A DNA stretch of 64,000 nucleotides from Mesorhizobium sp. SARCC-RB16n. GTDB lineage: Bacteria; Pseudomonadota; Alphaproteobacteria; Rhizobiales; Rhizobiaceae. The translations under genes were made by a program, and so were the position numbers. The stretch lies in NCBI RefSeq assembly GCF_008520305.1, contig NZ_ML703280.1, forward strand, positions 73,331-137,330, written 5' to 3'. Shown here piece by piece: positions 55,884-64,000 of this stretch (its first letter is position 1; each line of letters opens with the position of its first letter). The notes beneath the pieces are model-generated. The model was not told the origin of the DNA. It was given only the letters and a program-made list of their open reading frames with translations, and searched no databases.

Positions 55884-56156
55884 CTACGCCTTCGCTTCGA
55901 CCAGGACCACGAGGGATTCCGGCACCACGCCGTCATGGGCCATCGCATCGGCGGCAGCCTTGCTCTGCATCATTCCCGCCAACTTAGCCATGTCGGGAAC
56001 GTCCATCATCACCGCCACCCGGGACGGGTTCTGGGGATCGATGAATGTGCGGATGTTGGTAACCCCCAGCGTACCGAAAAGCTCCGCCCGCTTGGGTGAA
56101 TTGAGCCAGTGCTTGGCATCTTTGGTGATGTTGTGGTGGGCAACGACTGTCGGCAT
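55884..56156 (-). CDS. Small conserved hypothetical protein
   Basis: A 90-residue protein: MPTVVAHHNITKDAKHWLNS at the start, a central strand (VTNIRTFIDPQNPSRVAVMM) and a C-terminal strand (ESLVVLVEAK). The alternation of strands and helices suggests a small dimeric alpha-beta barrel like the antibiotic-biosynthesis monooxygenase or YciI folds, but no catalytic residues are clear. GGGAGGAGG precedes ATG 56156. I do not recognise the family with confidence. The function is unknown. Confidence 0.65.
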   Translation of the reverse strand: MPTVVAHHNITKDAKHWLNSPKRAELFGTLGVTNIRTFIDPQNPSRVAVMMDVPDMAKLAGMMQSKAAADAMAHDGVVPESLVVLVEAKA

Positions 56157-56510
56157 GGCCTCCTCCCAAGGTGACGCCGACGGTCGAAATCCCGCCTTTC
56201 GCAGCGCTCCACCTTCGCGAGCGAGTGAGCGCCGTTTCCCTCTACCTGTCAATTAGCAATTGCTTATGCGCTTCTGGAGCGCCTTCGGCGCCATCGGCGT
56301 CGGGGCGGTGGTTCTCGTCGAGGGCGCACCAGGAGGGAGTCCTTGGCGGGACCATGTCTCGCGCCTGCCTGTGTCGCCAAGGTTTCTTCTCTTTCGATGG
56401 TTTGCGTTGGCGGTTGAGGTGCCTAGCGCGCAGATTCAAGGGACGCGCTTAAACCTTTGTTTTTGTGCATATCGTCACCCGGGACCGCCGCGTATCTCAG
56501 GCGGCATGCT
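56157..56510. other. Intergenic region without a gene
   Basis: About 350 bp with no convincing frame. A TTGACA-like hexamer on the minus strand at 56247-56252 could be part of the promoter of the gene at 55884. The stretch is slightly AT-richer around 56245-56270 and 56450-56470. Confidence 0.4.
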
Positions 56511-56774
56511 TCAATCCCGGTCCGCCTGTCTTCCCGATATCACCCGCAGCCAGGGCACCAGATGGAAGGCGCTCATCAAGAGGTACATGGCTGGCATTCC
56601 GACGATCGGCGAGGACGAGCCCATGCACAGCATCGCCCCGTCGCCGCCGGAGACGCAGGTGAGCAGCGCCATAAGGGCGAAGGTCGGTGCGGCGGCGAGG
56701 CACAGCCAGTCGGCCATGCCAAGGGTGTTTGCGGTTTCGCCGGCGCCGTGGGCGGACGTATCGATGTTGCTCAT
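56511..56774 (-). CDS. Small membrane protein
   Basis: An 87-residue protein with two membrane spans (about 23-42, LCLAAAPTFALMALLTCVSG, and 53-73, SPIVGMPAMYLLMSAFHLVP). It has a short soluble N-terminus (SNIDTSAHGAGETANTLGM) and a charged tail. The family is unknown. AAGGA precedes ATG 56774. It lies downstream of the DUF899 gene on the same strand, separated by 115 bp, and may be co-transcribed; I have seen similar pairs of small membrane protein and DUF899 gene in related genomes. Confidence 0.65.
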   Translation of the reverse strand: MSNIDTSAHGAGETANTLGMADWLCLAAAPTFALMALLTCVSGGDGAMLCMGSSSPIVGMPAMYLLMSAFHLVPWLRVISGRQADRD

Positions 56775-56889
56775 GGTCCTTCTCACTTGATGGAGTGCGG
56801 TTACGCTATTGGCACCAGCCGGGAGGCCCCCGCCTTCCGATGAGGCCCGGCGCCGCTTGCGGTGGAGCCGGGCGCTCTGGTGAAGGTTT

Positions 56890-57636
56890 CTACTGGCCGC
56901 CCTTGTCGCGGAACGCGGCCTCGCCGGCGGCGGACACTTCGGCCCATTTCTTGTCGGCCCCGGCATCGTAGTTGTCGTGCCAGTTCCACCAGCTGTAGAG
57001 CGGCGTCTGGGGATAGCCTTCGGGCGAGTCTTCCCAGACTTCCTGGCGGCCGAGCGGGGTGACATCGAGATAACTCCAGACGGTCCCCATCGCCTCGTCG
57101 CCGCGGTTGTTGATGAAGTAAGTACGGAAGATGCGGTCGCCATCATGGATGAAGACGTTGTGGCCGTGCCATTCGTCGACGCCGAAATCCTTGTCGAAGC
57201 TGTCGGTGATCGTATACCAGGGGATATCCCAGCCCATCCGCGCCTTTAGCCGCGCAATGTCGGCCTGCGGGGCGCGCGAGGCGTAGGCAAGCGTGGTGTT
57301 GCGGGCGTTGAGATGGGCGAGGTGACCGACCTGGTCGGCGCCGAGCGAGCAGCCGCGGCAGGCGTGCTCAGGCCAGCCATAGACGCCGGGCTCGAAGAAG
57401 GCGCGGTAGACGATCAGCTGGCGCCGGCCTTCGAACAGGTCGAGCAGGCTTACCTTGCCGTCGGGTCCCTCGAAAACATAAGCCTTGTCCACTTCCGTCC
57501 ATGGCATGCGCCGGCGTTCGGCAGACAGCGCGTCCCTGGCGCGCATCGTCGCCTTTTCCTTCACCAGCATCTTTTGGTGCGCGGCTTCCCAGTCTTGCCG
57601 TGAAACGATCGGTGGGGTCTTCATCGTCATGGTCAT
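56890..57636 (-). CDS. DUF899 (thioredoxin-like) protein
   Basis: A 248-residue protein: PPIVSRQDWEAAHQKMLVKE at the start and the family motif FEPGVYGWPEHACRGCSLGA, with a CxxC (CRGC) that could be redox-active. SYLDVTPLGRQEVWEDSPEG and YSWWNWHDNY at the end are typical of DUF899. The fold is related to AhpC/thioredoxin, but no reaction is proven. GGAGAAG precedes the first ATG (57636); ATG 57630 also lies in frame. A partner small membrane protein follows. Confidence 0.85.
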   Translation of the reverse strand: MTMTMKTPPIVSRQDWEAAHQKMLVKEKATMRARDALSAERRRMPWTEVDKAYVFEGPDGKVSLLDLFEGRRQLIVYRAFFEPGVYGWPEHACRGCSLGADQVGHLAHLNARNTTLAYASRAPQADIARLKARMGWDIPWYTITDSFDKDFGVDEWHGHNVFIHDGDRIFRTYFINNRGDEAMGTVWSYLDVTPLGRQEVWEDSPEGYPQTPLYSWWNWHDNYDAGADKKWAEVSAAGEAAFRDKGGQ

Positions 57637-57906
57637 TGGTCTTCTCCTTTGCCAGTCGAGGCATCGTTGCGGTGTGGTGTTGCCTGGGGATGTCGGGGAG
57701 CCGCAGGCGCGGCGGAATCCGAGAGTTCCGGCCCGGCGCAGCAGGGGTGGCGTGCGGCGTGCCTGGCCGTATCATTCGGCGCGTCGAGGTCGAGGTCGGT
57801 GGAGGCAGGCATTTTCTGGTTCTCCCTTGCTTGCTGGCGGACGGTACTGACGTAAGTTAGGGCGGCACAGCGCCGAGGTGGGAGTTACAAGTGTGACGGG
57901 ATTTGA

Positions 57907-59127
57907 ATGGACTCGCTGATCACCGCGGCGGCTCTGGCGCTGGCGACCGGCGATCCGCTCGGCGCGCTCGACCGCGTCGCCCTGCGCGAAGACGCGCCGG
58001 CGCTGGCGCTGCGCGGCATCGCCATGGCGCAGCTCGGCGACTTCGACCGCGCCAAGCTCCTGTTGCGGCGGGCCGCGCGCGCCTTCAGCCCGAAAGAGGC
58101 GGTGGCGCGCGCCAGATGCGTCGTCGCCGAGGCCGAGATCGCGCTGGTCTCGCGTGATCTCGGTTGGCCGGCCAAGGCGCTCGACGCGGCCCGCACGGCG
58201 CTGGAAAAGCATGGCGACCGGCTGAACGCGGCGCATGCCGGCCATCTCAAGGTGCGCCGCCTGCTGCTGATCGGCCGTCTCGACGAGGCCGAGCATGTGC
58301 TGGCAGGGCTCGACCCGGCACCGCTTCCGCCGGCGGCCAGGGCCGCGCACGAGCTCGCCGTCGCCGGCATCGCCATGCGGCGCCTGCGGACCAGGCCGGC
58401 GCGCGCGGCGCTGGAGTGGGCACGCCATGCCGCCCATAAGGCCGGCATTCCCGGCCTCATCGCGGAGGTCGACAGCGCATGGCTGGCGCTGGAGACACCC
58501 GCGGCGCGGCTGATCGTGCAGGGCAGGGAGCAGCCGCTGCTGCTCGAAGAGGTCGAGGCCTTGCAGGGATCGCCGGCGCTGGTCGTCGATGCTTTCCGCT
58601 ACGTGGTGCGCAGCGGCGGGGTCACGATCTCGCTGGCAAGCCGGCCGGTGCTGTTTTCGCTGGCGCGGACGCTCGCCGAAGCCTGGCCCGGGGATGTGTC
58701 GCGGGGAGAACTCGTGGCGCGGGCCTTCGGCGGCAGGCACGCCGATGAATCGCATCGCGCGCGCCTGCGCGTCGAGATCGGGCGGCTGCGCGCCGAGCTT
58801 CGCGCACTGGCCGGCATCAGCGCCACCAAGCATGGCTTCACGCTGGCGCCGCGCGAGGCGCGCGCGGTGATGGTGCTGGCGCGGCCGATCGAGGAACGGC
58901 ACGCGGCCGTACTGGCCCTGCTGGCCGATGGCGAGGCCTGGTCGAGCTCGGCCCTGGCGCTGGCGCTTGGAACCGGCCAGCGCAGCGTGCAGCGGGCGCT
59001 CGAGCCGCTTGCCGAGGCCGGGAAGGTGCAATCCTTCGGCCATGGCCGGGCGCGCCGCTGGATGACGCCGCCGGTGGCGGGTTTCACGACCACCTTGTTA
59101 CTCCCGGCGCCGCTGCCCAACGGCTAA
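57907..59127 (+). CDS. TPR and winged-helix regulatory protein
   Basis: A 406-residue protein. The first ~200 residues are alpha-helical with degenerate TPR units (ALRGIAMAQLGDFDRAKLLL; ALDAARTALEKHGDRLNAAH). The middle (about 210-310) resembles an OmpR/BTAD-like winged helix (SLARTLAEAWPGDVSRGELV; SHRARLRVEIGRLRAELRAL). A second winged-helix segment near the C-terminus (ALALALGTGQRSVQRALEPL; GKVQSFGHGRARRW) would read DNA. There is no receiver or kinase domain. It is probably a transcriptional regulator; the target is unknown. The divergent DUF899 gene lies 270 bp away. The stop codon overlaps palindromic element B. Confidence 0.72.
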   Translation: MDSLITAAALALATGDPLGALDRVALREDAPALALRGIAMAQLGDFDRAKLLLRRAARAFSPKEAVARARCVVAEAEIALVSRDLGWPAKALDAARTALEKHGDRLNAAHAGHLKVRRLLLIGRLDEAEHVLAGLDPAPLPPAARAAHELAVAGIAMRRLRTRPARAALEWARHAAHKAGIPGLIAEVDSAWLALETPAARLIVQGREQPLLLEEVEALQGSPALVVDAFRYVVRSGGVTISLASRPVLFSLARTLAEAWPGDVSRGELVARAFGGRHADESHRARLRVEIGRLRAELRALAGISATKHGFTLAPREARAVMVLARPIEERHAAVLALLADGEAWSSSALALALGTGQRSVQRALEPLAEAGKVQSFGHGRARRWMTPPVAGFTTTLLLPAPLPNG

Positions 59128-59269
59128 GGTGTGCGGATATTCAGGTGAGGCCGGCCTGCAAACGGCGGCTTCCTGCGCTTCCGGTGCTCACGTACGAAAA
59201 GTACGCTCCGCTCCGGTTCTCGGAAGCCACCATTTTCGGCGCGGCCTGACCTGAATCTCTACACACCTT
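59126..59269. repeat. 144-bp imperfect palindromic element, copy B
   Basis: The ends AAGGTGTG...GATATTCAGGT and ACCTGAATCTCTACACACCTT pair as an inverted repeat (59126-59145 with 59249-59269). The core CTGCGCTTCCGGTGCTCACG, then CGTACGAAAAGTACG, then CGGTTCTCGGAAGCCACCAT matches copy A at 4846-4988. The outer arms differ in sequence but keep the same spacing. The left end overlaps the stop codon of the upstream gene, as in copy A. Confidence 0.75.
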
Positions 59270-59327
59270 GGAACATGATTCCGAGCCGAAGGTCAGCGGG
59301 ATGACGACCCCACTAAAGGATCAAGAC

Positions 59328-59960
59328 ATGAAACATTCAGCGGCCGAAATCCTGAGGGAATACGGACCCTTTCCCGGTGCCAATACGGTGGCCGGGGTGA
59401 GCTTTGACGGCAAGAACGTCTGGTTCGCCTCGGGCGACAGGCTGAATGCCTTCGATCCGGAGAGCGGACAGGTGTTGCGTTCGATCGATGTCGCGGCACA
59501 TGCCGGCACCGCCTATGACGGCCGGCATTTCTTCCAGCTCGCCAAGGACCGCATCCAGAAGATCGATCCCGATACGGGCGAGGTGCTTTCCACCATTCCG
59601 GCCCCCGGCAATGGCGGCGATTCCGGGCTGACCTGGGCCGAGGGCACGCTGTGGGTCGGGCAGCACCGCCAGCGCAAGATCCACCAGATCGATCCCGAGA
59701 CCGGGGCGATCCTGCGCACCATCGAGTCCAACCGTTTCGTCACTGGGGTGACCTGGGTCGACGGCGAATTGTGGCACGCCACCTGGGAAGGCGACGAAAG
59801 CGATCTGCGCCGTGTCGATCCACGGACGGGCAAGGTTCTGGAGAAGCTCGACATGCCTGCCGGCATGGGCGTCTCGGGGCTGGAATCCGATGGCGGCGAC
59901 CGCCTCTTCTGCGGCAGCGGAAACGCCGGCGTGGTGAGGGCGGTGCGCCGGCCGAAATGA
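59328..59960 (+). CDS. Beta-propeller protein (YVTN/SMP-30-like)
   Basis: A 210-residue protein with about five short repeats of the pattern DPxTGEVLxxI (FDPESGQVLRSIDV; IDPDTGEVLSTIPA; IDPETGAILRTIES; VDPRTGKVLEKLDM). These form blades of a beta-propeller like glutamine cyclotransferase or SMP-30 proteins. There is no signal peptide. The function is unknown; ligand or protein binding is likely. ATG 59328 has AAAGGA 7 bases upstream. It follows palindromic element B. Confidence 0.75.
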   Translation: MKHSAAEILREYGPFPGANTVAGVSFDGKNVWFASGDRLNAFDPESGQVLRSIDVAAHAGTAYDGRHFFQLAKDRIQKIDPDTGEVLSTIPAPGNGGDSGLTWAEGTLWVGQHRQRKIHQIDPETGAILRTIESNRFVTGVTWVDGELWHATWEGDESDLRRVDPRTGKVLEKLDMPAGMGVSGLESDGGDRLFCGSGNAGVVRAVRRPK

Positions 59961-60045
59961 GGCCACGAATTTTCCCCGGCGACTGGCCGCTGCGCGATGT
60001 CGAGCCTAGATAGGCTGGACCATCCCCCCGCAAAAGGACCAGATC

Positions 60046-60876
60046 ATGCCCGAACAGATCACGTTGAACGACGGCGCCGCCATCCCCCAGCTTGGCCTTG
60101 GCGTGTGGCAGGTCGATCACGACATCACCGCGCAGGTGGTGGGCTGGGCGATCGAGGCCGGCTACCGGCTGATCGATACCGCGCAGGGTTATCAGAACGA
60201 GGAAGGCGTCGGCGAGGCGATCCGCGCCGCCGGCGTGCCGGGAAGAGACCTGTTCATCACCTCGAAGCTGCGCAACGGCGCCCACCAGCGCGACGCAGCG
60301 CTTCGTGCCTTCGACGACACGATGCAGAAGCTAGGCGTCGAGCAGCTCGACCTGTTCCTGATCCATTGGCCGGTGCCCGGCCAGGATAAATATGTCGAGG
60401 CCTGGAAGACGCTTGTCGAGTTGAAGCAGGCCGGCCGCATCAAGTCGATCGGCGTTTCGAATTTCAACAGGGATCATCTGGAGCGCATCATCGGCGAGAC
60501 GGGCGTGACACCAGTCGTCAACCAGGTGGAGCTGCATCCGCGCTTCCAGCAGCGTGATCTCAGGGAGTTTCACGCCTGTCACGACATCCATACGGAAAGC
60601 TGGAGCCCGTTGGGCAGCGGCCGCTTGCTGAGCGACCCGACCATAGCAGGCATTGCCCGCAAACACGGGAAGTCCGCCGCGCAGACCATCATCCGCTGGC
60701 ATCTCCAGCAAGGGCTGATCGTCATCCCGAAATCGGTCCGCCAGGACCGTATCGCCGCCAATTTCGATGTGTTCGATTTCGAACTGGACGCGCAGGACCT
60801 CGAGACGATCGGCGGCATGGATTCGGCCGACGGCCGTAACGGCCCGAACCCGGCGACGGCAGCATTTTTGTTCTGA
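60046..60876 (+). CDS. Aldo/keto reductase
   Basis: A 276-residue NADPH-dependent reductase of the 2,5-diketogluconate reductase (DkgA) type. The catalytic tetrad is visible: Asp and Tyr in LIDTAQGYQNEEGVG, Lys in FITSKLRN, His in DLFLIHWPVP. NADPH contacts are in VIPKSVRQDRIAANFDVFDF. Length and order are standard. It reduces small aldehydes or ketones; the substrate cannot be fixed. It lies 85 bp after the propeller gene. Confidence 0.92.
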   Translation: MPEQITLNDGAAIPQLGLGVWQVDHDITAQVVGWAIEAGYRLIDTAQGYQNEEGVGEAIRAAGVPGRDLFITSKLRNGAHQRDAALRAFDDTMQKLGVEQLDLFLIHWPVPGQDKYVEAWKTLVELKQAGRIKSIGVSNFNRDHLERIIGETGVTPVVNQVELHPRFQQRDLREFHACHDIHTESWSPLGSGRLLSDPTIAGIARKHGKSAAQTIIRWHLQQGLIVIPKSVRQDRIAANFDVFDFELDAQDLETIGGMDSADGRNGPNPATAAFLF

Positions 60877-60882
60877 GGGAGT

Positions 60883-60938
60883 GAAGCCGCCAATCTCCCC
60901 CCTCGTGGGGGAGATGCCCGGCAGGGCAGAGGGGGGGC
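60883..60938 (+). repeat. Mesorhizobium-type intergenic repeat, left copy
   Basis: GAAGCCGCCAATCTCCCCCC, then CTCGTGGGGGAGAT, then CCGGCAGGGCAGAGGGGGGG. The middle forms a stem. The inverted partner lies at 61363-61476, so the two copies frame the DUF559 gene. Confidence 0.7.
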
Positions 60939-60955
60939 ATTGTCCCGCCGGCCTC

Positions 60956-61327
60956 TCAGTCCGTATCACCCAAACCCGCCATGATTACAATATGCTGGCA
61001 GACATTGTCGATGTCGTGGATGACATCGTCAATCCAGAATCGCAGCACGGTCCAGCCGTTCTGCTCCAGACGCTTCGTCCTGACCGTGTCGTTCACTGCA
61101 AGATCTGCATCACCATGCTGCGATCCATCGAGCTCGACGACGAGCTTCTTCTGCGGGCACGTAAAGTCGGCGATATAGCCGGCAATCGGAAATTGTCTTC
61201 GAAAGCCAAGCCCCATCAGCCGATGCGCGCGAAGTTCATTCCAGAGCTTCAATTCCGCGTCGGTCATGCCCTTACGCATCGATCGAGCGTTTGCGCGGTT
61301 TTGTGGGGGCAATGGCGTGTGCGGCAT
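60956..61327 (-). CDS. DUF559 endonuclease-like protein
   Basis: A 123-residue protein: RKGMTDAELKLWNELRAHRL, GFRRQFPIAGYIADFTCPQK, LVVELDGSQH and a C-terminal RLEQNGWTVLRFW. This is the DUF559 family, whose fold is that of Vsr/restriction-type endonucleases. The Asp of ADF, the Glu of VELDG and the Gln of GSQH are candidate catalytic residues. The function is unproven; DNA cleavage or repair is plausible. The frame opens at 61447 inside the repeat, but ATG 61327 begins the conserved part. The gene is framed by inverted repeats and lies near a stand-alone HerA-like ATPase. Confidence 0.82.
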   Translation of the reverse strand: MPHTPLPPQNRANARSMRKGMTDAELKLWNELRAHRLMGLGFRRQFPIAGYIADFTCPQKKLVVELDGSQHGDADLAVNDTVRTKRLEQNGWTVLRFWIDDVIHDIDNVCQHIVIMAGLGDTD

Positions 61328-61362
61328 GGCAGCTTCGATTGTGATTGAGGTTGGCGCTCTAC

Positions 61363-61476
61363 GGCGCCCCCCTCTGTCCTGCCGGACGTTCGTCGTTCGG
61401 AAAGCCAAGCAATTGGCTTTCCGTCCGCTTCGCAGATCACTCCTCAACCCCCACGAGGGGGGAGATTGGCAGCTTC
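61363..61476 (-). repeat. Mesorhizobium-type intergenic repeat, right copy, with an insertion
   Basis: Read on the minus strand this is the same repeat as at 60883-60938 (GAAGCTGCCAATCTCCCCCC ... CCGGCAGGACAGAGGGGGGC) but split by about 60 extra bases. The insert carries a perfect 10-bp stem GGAAAGCCAA/TTGGCTTTCC (61399-61422) with a GCAA loop. Confidence 0.65.
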
Positions 61477-61487
61477 GCCTCGGCGCG

Positions 61488-61796
61488 CTAAATTCCCGAC
61501 CCGTCCAGCTGTTGCGCGTCGTCGCCTTCCCATGGCGCCGGCATCGAGGCGCCCCGGCTGAGATTGGCCGAGGGCATCGGCATCCAGCATTTCAGCTCCG
61601 GCTCGGCGTATTCGACGACGCGGCCGGGCGAGGAATCGGAGGCGCGCCAGCCTTCGTCACCGAACTGATCGGCGCGTGACCAGTAGGCGAGGTCGACTTC
61701 CGCTGGTCCCTGTTCGGACGGGCGGACCGTAACGAGTATCCGGCTGCCGTCTTTTGGCGCGCTGGACATGTGGCGCCAGCGGTCGGGCTCGTCCAT
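61488..61796 (-). CDS. Small conserved hypothetical protein
   Basis: A 102-residue protein. RWRHMSSAPKDGSRILVTVR with a later W (AYWSRADQFGDEGWRASDS) and CWMPMPSA resembles the DUF551-type pattern (a W near the start, 'P-DG--VLV', then 'W-PLP') often found in phage or accessory genes. The function is unknown. ATG 61796 has GCAGGAGG upstream; the open frame to 62105 is not coding by composition. The C-terminus (DDAQQLDGSGI) is acidic. Confidence 0.6.
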   Translation of the reverse strand: MDEPDRWRHMSSAPKDGSRILVTVRPSEQGPAEVDLAYWSRADQFGDEGWRASDSSPGRVVEYAEPELKCWMPMPSANLSRGASMPAPWEGDDAQQLDGSGI

Positions 61797-62359
61797 CGTT
61801 TTTCCTCCTGCCTTGCTGCGGGATGAAGTGTCGCCTCGCCATCGGAGGCGGTCAACCCAAACTTTGCACCACCCCCCCTGTTTCAATCGGACTGCTCGTT
61901 CCGTCTGCTCCGCGGGGAATGTACGCTGGTATCGCCAGCTCGAGGCCGTCGACGCCTGGTGTGATTCCTTCGATGGGGGGCCGCACCGCATCTGCCGCCG
62001 GTACCACCGCAGGATGCGATGACATGACGGACAGAACTGACGACCGGCGCGTACACAGAAGAACTTGAAGACGCCGGTCGCCATTTGGGGCGTTGGGTGC
62101 ATCACGTTGGGGCACGATGCAGGGTCAGGTTAGGCGGATGCCTAGTGTCCGCAATCGGAACGCCGGCCCATGGTGAACAGGTGGTTACTATCCACAGGCC
62201 AGGGCTCTAAACGCCAGGGGCCTGCCAGTTTTCGGCGGTCCATCGCGGCCTCGTCATCGTTCTCTCGGCTGTGCGCAACGCGAATCGCCGGCCATGCCAC
62301 GCTCGACGGGCCGCGGTCGGGTTGGTAAGTCCGTCTGCGAAGGAGCTGGTGAGTCTGGC
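61797..62359. other. Intergenic region without a clear gene
   Basis: About 560 bp. A plus-strand frame around 61890-62022 gives a Trp/Arg-rich stretch (NVRWYRQLEAVDAWCDSFDG) that looks protein-like but has no start or family, so it may be a decayed gene. Nothing else is supported. Confidence 0.35.
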
Positions 62360-63862
62360 ATGACCGTTGCGATCGAGATGGGACACACGACGGCGGGCGC
62401 TCCGGCGAACCTCGATCTCGAGGAGCTGCTGGCGACCCGCCTTCTGGTGCAGGGCAATTCGGGCTCCGGCAAGTCGCATTTGCTGCGGCGACTCCTGGAG
62501 CAGAGCGCGCCTTGGGTGCAGCAGACCATCATCGACCCCGAAGGCGACTTCGTTTCGCTGGGCGAACGCTACGGCCATCTGGTGATCGATGCCGAGGAGC
62601 ATACCGAGCGCGGCCTGCAGGCGGCCGGCGAGCGGGCGCGCATCCACCGTGTCTCGAGCGTGCTCAACCTCGAAGGGCTCGATGCCGAGAATCAGATGCG
62701 GCGCGCCGCCGCCTTCCTCGGTGGGCTGTTCGAGGTCGCGCGCGACCACTGGTACCCGATGCTGGTGGTGGTCGACGAGGCGCAGCTTTTCGCGCCGGCG
62801 GTGGCCGGCGAAGTGTCGGACGAGGCGCGCAAACTCTCGCTCGGCGCCATGACCAATCTGATGTGCCGTGGCCGCAAGCGGGGGCTCGCCGGCATCATCG
62901 CCACGCAACGGCTGGCCAAGCTCGCCAAGAACGTCGCGGCGGAAGCCTCCAACTTCCTCATGGGCCGCACTTTCCTCGACATCGACATGGCGCGCGCCGC
63001 CGATCTCCTGGGCATGGAGCGACGGCAGGCGGAAGCCTTTCGCGATCTGGAGCGCGGGCAGTTCATGGCGCTCGGGCCAGCGCTGTCGCGCCGGCCGCTC
63101 GGCCTGCGCATCGGCCCGACCGACACCAGCCCGCGCAACGGCACGCCCAGGCTGATGCCGCTGCCGGAGGCGGCGCTCGAGGATGCCCGCGCCATCATCC
63201 TGGCCGCCCCGCCGCCGGAAACGATGCGCGCGCCGCGCCGGGTGGCGTCGCCGGATCTGCTGGAGCAACTGATGGCGGCGAAATCGGCGCCGCGCGACAT
63301 CCGCCCCGAACCGGCGGAGCCGGCGCCCAGCGCTCAGGATCTGGCCGAACGGCGCGAGCGGATGGACCGCATCCTGCGCGCCATCCTGGCCGAACCCGAT
63401 GCGGGATTTCGCGTCATCGGCGCCCTCTACCAGGAGTTCGTCGTACGCTGCCGCATCGAAGGGCTGGCTTCGGTGGTGCCCGATCTCCAGGAATTCCGCC
63501 GCATGCTAACACGCGCCCGCGCCGGGGTGGGGTCCGACATGGCCGAGGATGGTGCGTGGCGGGATGTCTCGGTGCGTGCCTCGCTGCTGCCGGAGGACAT
63601 GCAGGGCGTGTTCATGATGATCGCGCGCGCGGCGAAGGAGGGCTGGCCGTGCCCGAGCGACGGCGCGATCGCCCGCGCCTATGGCTCGCACTCCATGCGC
63701 CGGGCCCGGCGGCTGCTCACCTATATCGAGGAGCAGGGCCTCATCGTCTGCCAGCTCGACGGCGCCGGGCGGCGTACGGTGACGCTGGTCGAACTCGCCT
63801 GGGCCACCGCACCGGGCGACCCCAACGCCGAGGGGGCGGAGCAGGGGAGCCTGGCGCTGTGA
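62360..63862 (+). CDS. Stand-alone HerA/FtsK-like ATPase
   Basis: A 500-residue P-loop ATPase. Walker A is GNSGSGKSHL (about 32-41) and Walker B MLVVVDEAQLFAP (about 134-146); GLAGIIATQRLAKLAKNVA is the sensor region, with a likely Arg finger near MCRGRKRG. This is the HerA/DUF87 class of hexameric DNA translocases. The C-terminal half (about 310-500) is helical with a winged-helix-like end. HerA usually pairs with NurA; none is adjacent, but a DUF559 protein is encoded 1 kb away. ATG 62360 is the best start although AAGGAG is 15 bases upstream. A role in DNA end processing or defence is possible but inferred. Confidence 0.82.
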   Translation: MTVAIEMGHTTAGAPANLDLEELLATRLLVQGNSGSGKSHLLRRLLEQSAPWVQQTIIDPEGDFVSLGERYGHLVIDAEEHTERGLQAAGERARIHRVSSVLNLEGLDAENQMRRAAAFLGGLFEVARDHWYPMLVVVDEAQLFAPAVAGEVSDEARKLSLGAMTNLMCRGRKRGLAGIIATQRLAKLAKNVAAEASNFLMGRTFLDIDMARAADLLGMERRQAEAFRDLERGQFMALGPALSRRPLGLRIGPTDTSPRNGTPRLMPLPEAALEDARAIILAAPPPETMRAPRRVASPDLLEQLMAAKSAPRDIRPEPAEPAPSAQDLAERRERMDRILRAILAEPDAGFRVIGALYQEFVVRCRIEGLASVVPDLQEFRRMLTRARAGVGSDMAEDGAWRDVSVRASLLPEDMQGVFMMIARAAKEGWPCPSDGAIARAYGSHSMRRARRLLTYIEEQGLIVCQLDGAGRRTVTLVELAWATAPGDPNAEGAEQGSLAL

Positions 63863-64000
63863 GAGGGCTATGAAGCGTTCAACCTCGGTCTGATCCGGCA
63901 GGCATCCTGGCAAGACCGGCCGGGGCGCGGTCGCTTATCTTTTTCGGTGAGTGCGGCACCGTGCGACTGCGGGCGCCCCTTTACTGGAGCGTGATGACAC

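Noticed and set aside
61370-61447. Extra N-terminal 40 codons of the DUF559 gene
   Set aside because: They lie in the intergenic repeat and are not part of the DUF559 domain; ATG 61327 begins the conserved protein.

Overview
The window is about 64 kb of high-GC alphaproteobacterial chromosome. It is most likely from Mesorhizobium or a close relative in the Phyllobacteriaceae. The indicators are a DUF680 secreted protein (a family I know mainly from Mesorhizobium), BA14K, DUF2934 and SPW-repeat proteins, a minCDE operon with a CtrA-type box, rhizobial-style ars genes with an aquaporin, and many copies of the short 'ctcccc...gtgggg' palindromic intergenic repeats. I saw no rRNA, tRNA, CRISPR array, prophage or complete insertion sequence.

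Layout. 1-2926 (minus): a Pls/PosA-type protein (adenylation, carrier and hexapeptide-repeat membrane regions) that runs off the left edge. 3.5-8.1 kb: small exported or stress-type proteins (DUF680, Tat-exported metallo-beta-lactamase-fold hydrolase, TPR, DoxX, BA14K, DUF2934, PRC-barrel). 8.0-11.8 kb: an accessory patch holding two nearly identical 49-codon genes around a membrane-protein gene, then a low-GC 885-residue protein that fuses an HD phosphohydrolase domain to an HSP90-like ATPase. 12.1-14.2 kb: minC-minD-minE, followed by a coiled-coil protein. 16.0-25.5 kb: a two-component system, a divergent Spy-like periplasmic protein and a complete RND efflux operon (adaptor, pump, outer-membrane factor). 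26.4-31.6 kb: a ROK regulator, an ABC importer and a sulfatase, forming a probable sulfate-ester scavenging operon. 31.7-34.9 kb: arsenic genes (arsR-aqpS-arsC-MFS, with a divergent DUF6428 gene). 36.2-39.0 kb: SPW protein and an NfeD-slipin pair. 39.1-45.2 kb: a large autotransporter with nine passenger repeats, plus AraC and LuxR regulators.

45.2-55.8 kb is oxidoreductase-rich. A LysR regulator sits opposite a zinc-less alcohol dehydrogenase/quinone reductase that carries a frameshift. Two tandem, paralogous PaoABC-type molybdenum hydroxylase operons follow; the molybdenum subunit of the first also carries a frameshift. A TetR regulator with a palindromic operator is divergent from the second operon. 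55.9-64 kb holds DUF899, a TPR/winged-helix protein, a beta-propeller, an aldo/keto reductase, a DUF559 gene framed by inverted repeats, and a stand-alone HerA-like ATPase.

The best candidates for new biology are the HD-HSP90 protein with its neighbourhood, the paired ~144-bp palindromic elements that begin inside the stop codon of the upstream gene, and the two molybdoenzyme operons that share a conserved leader.
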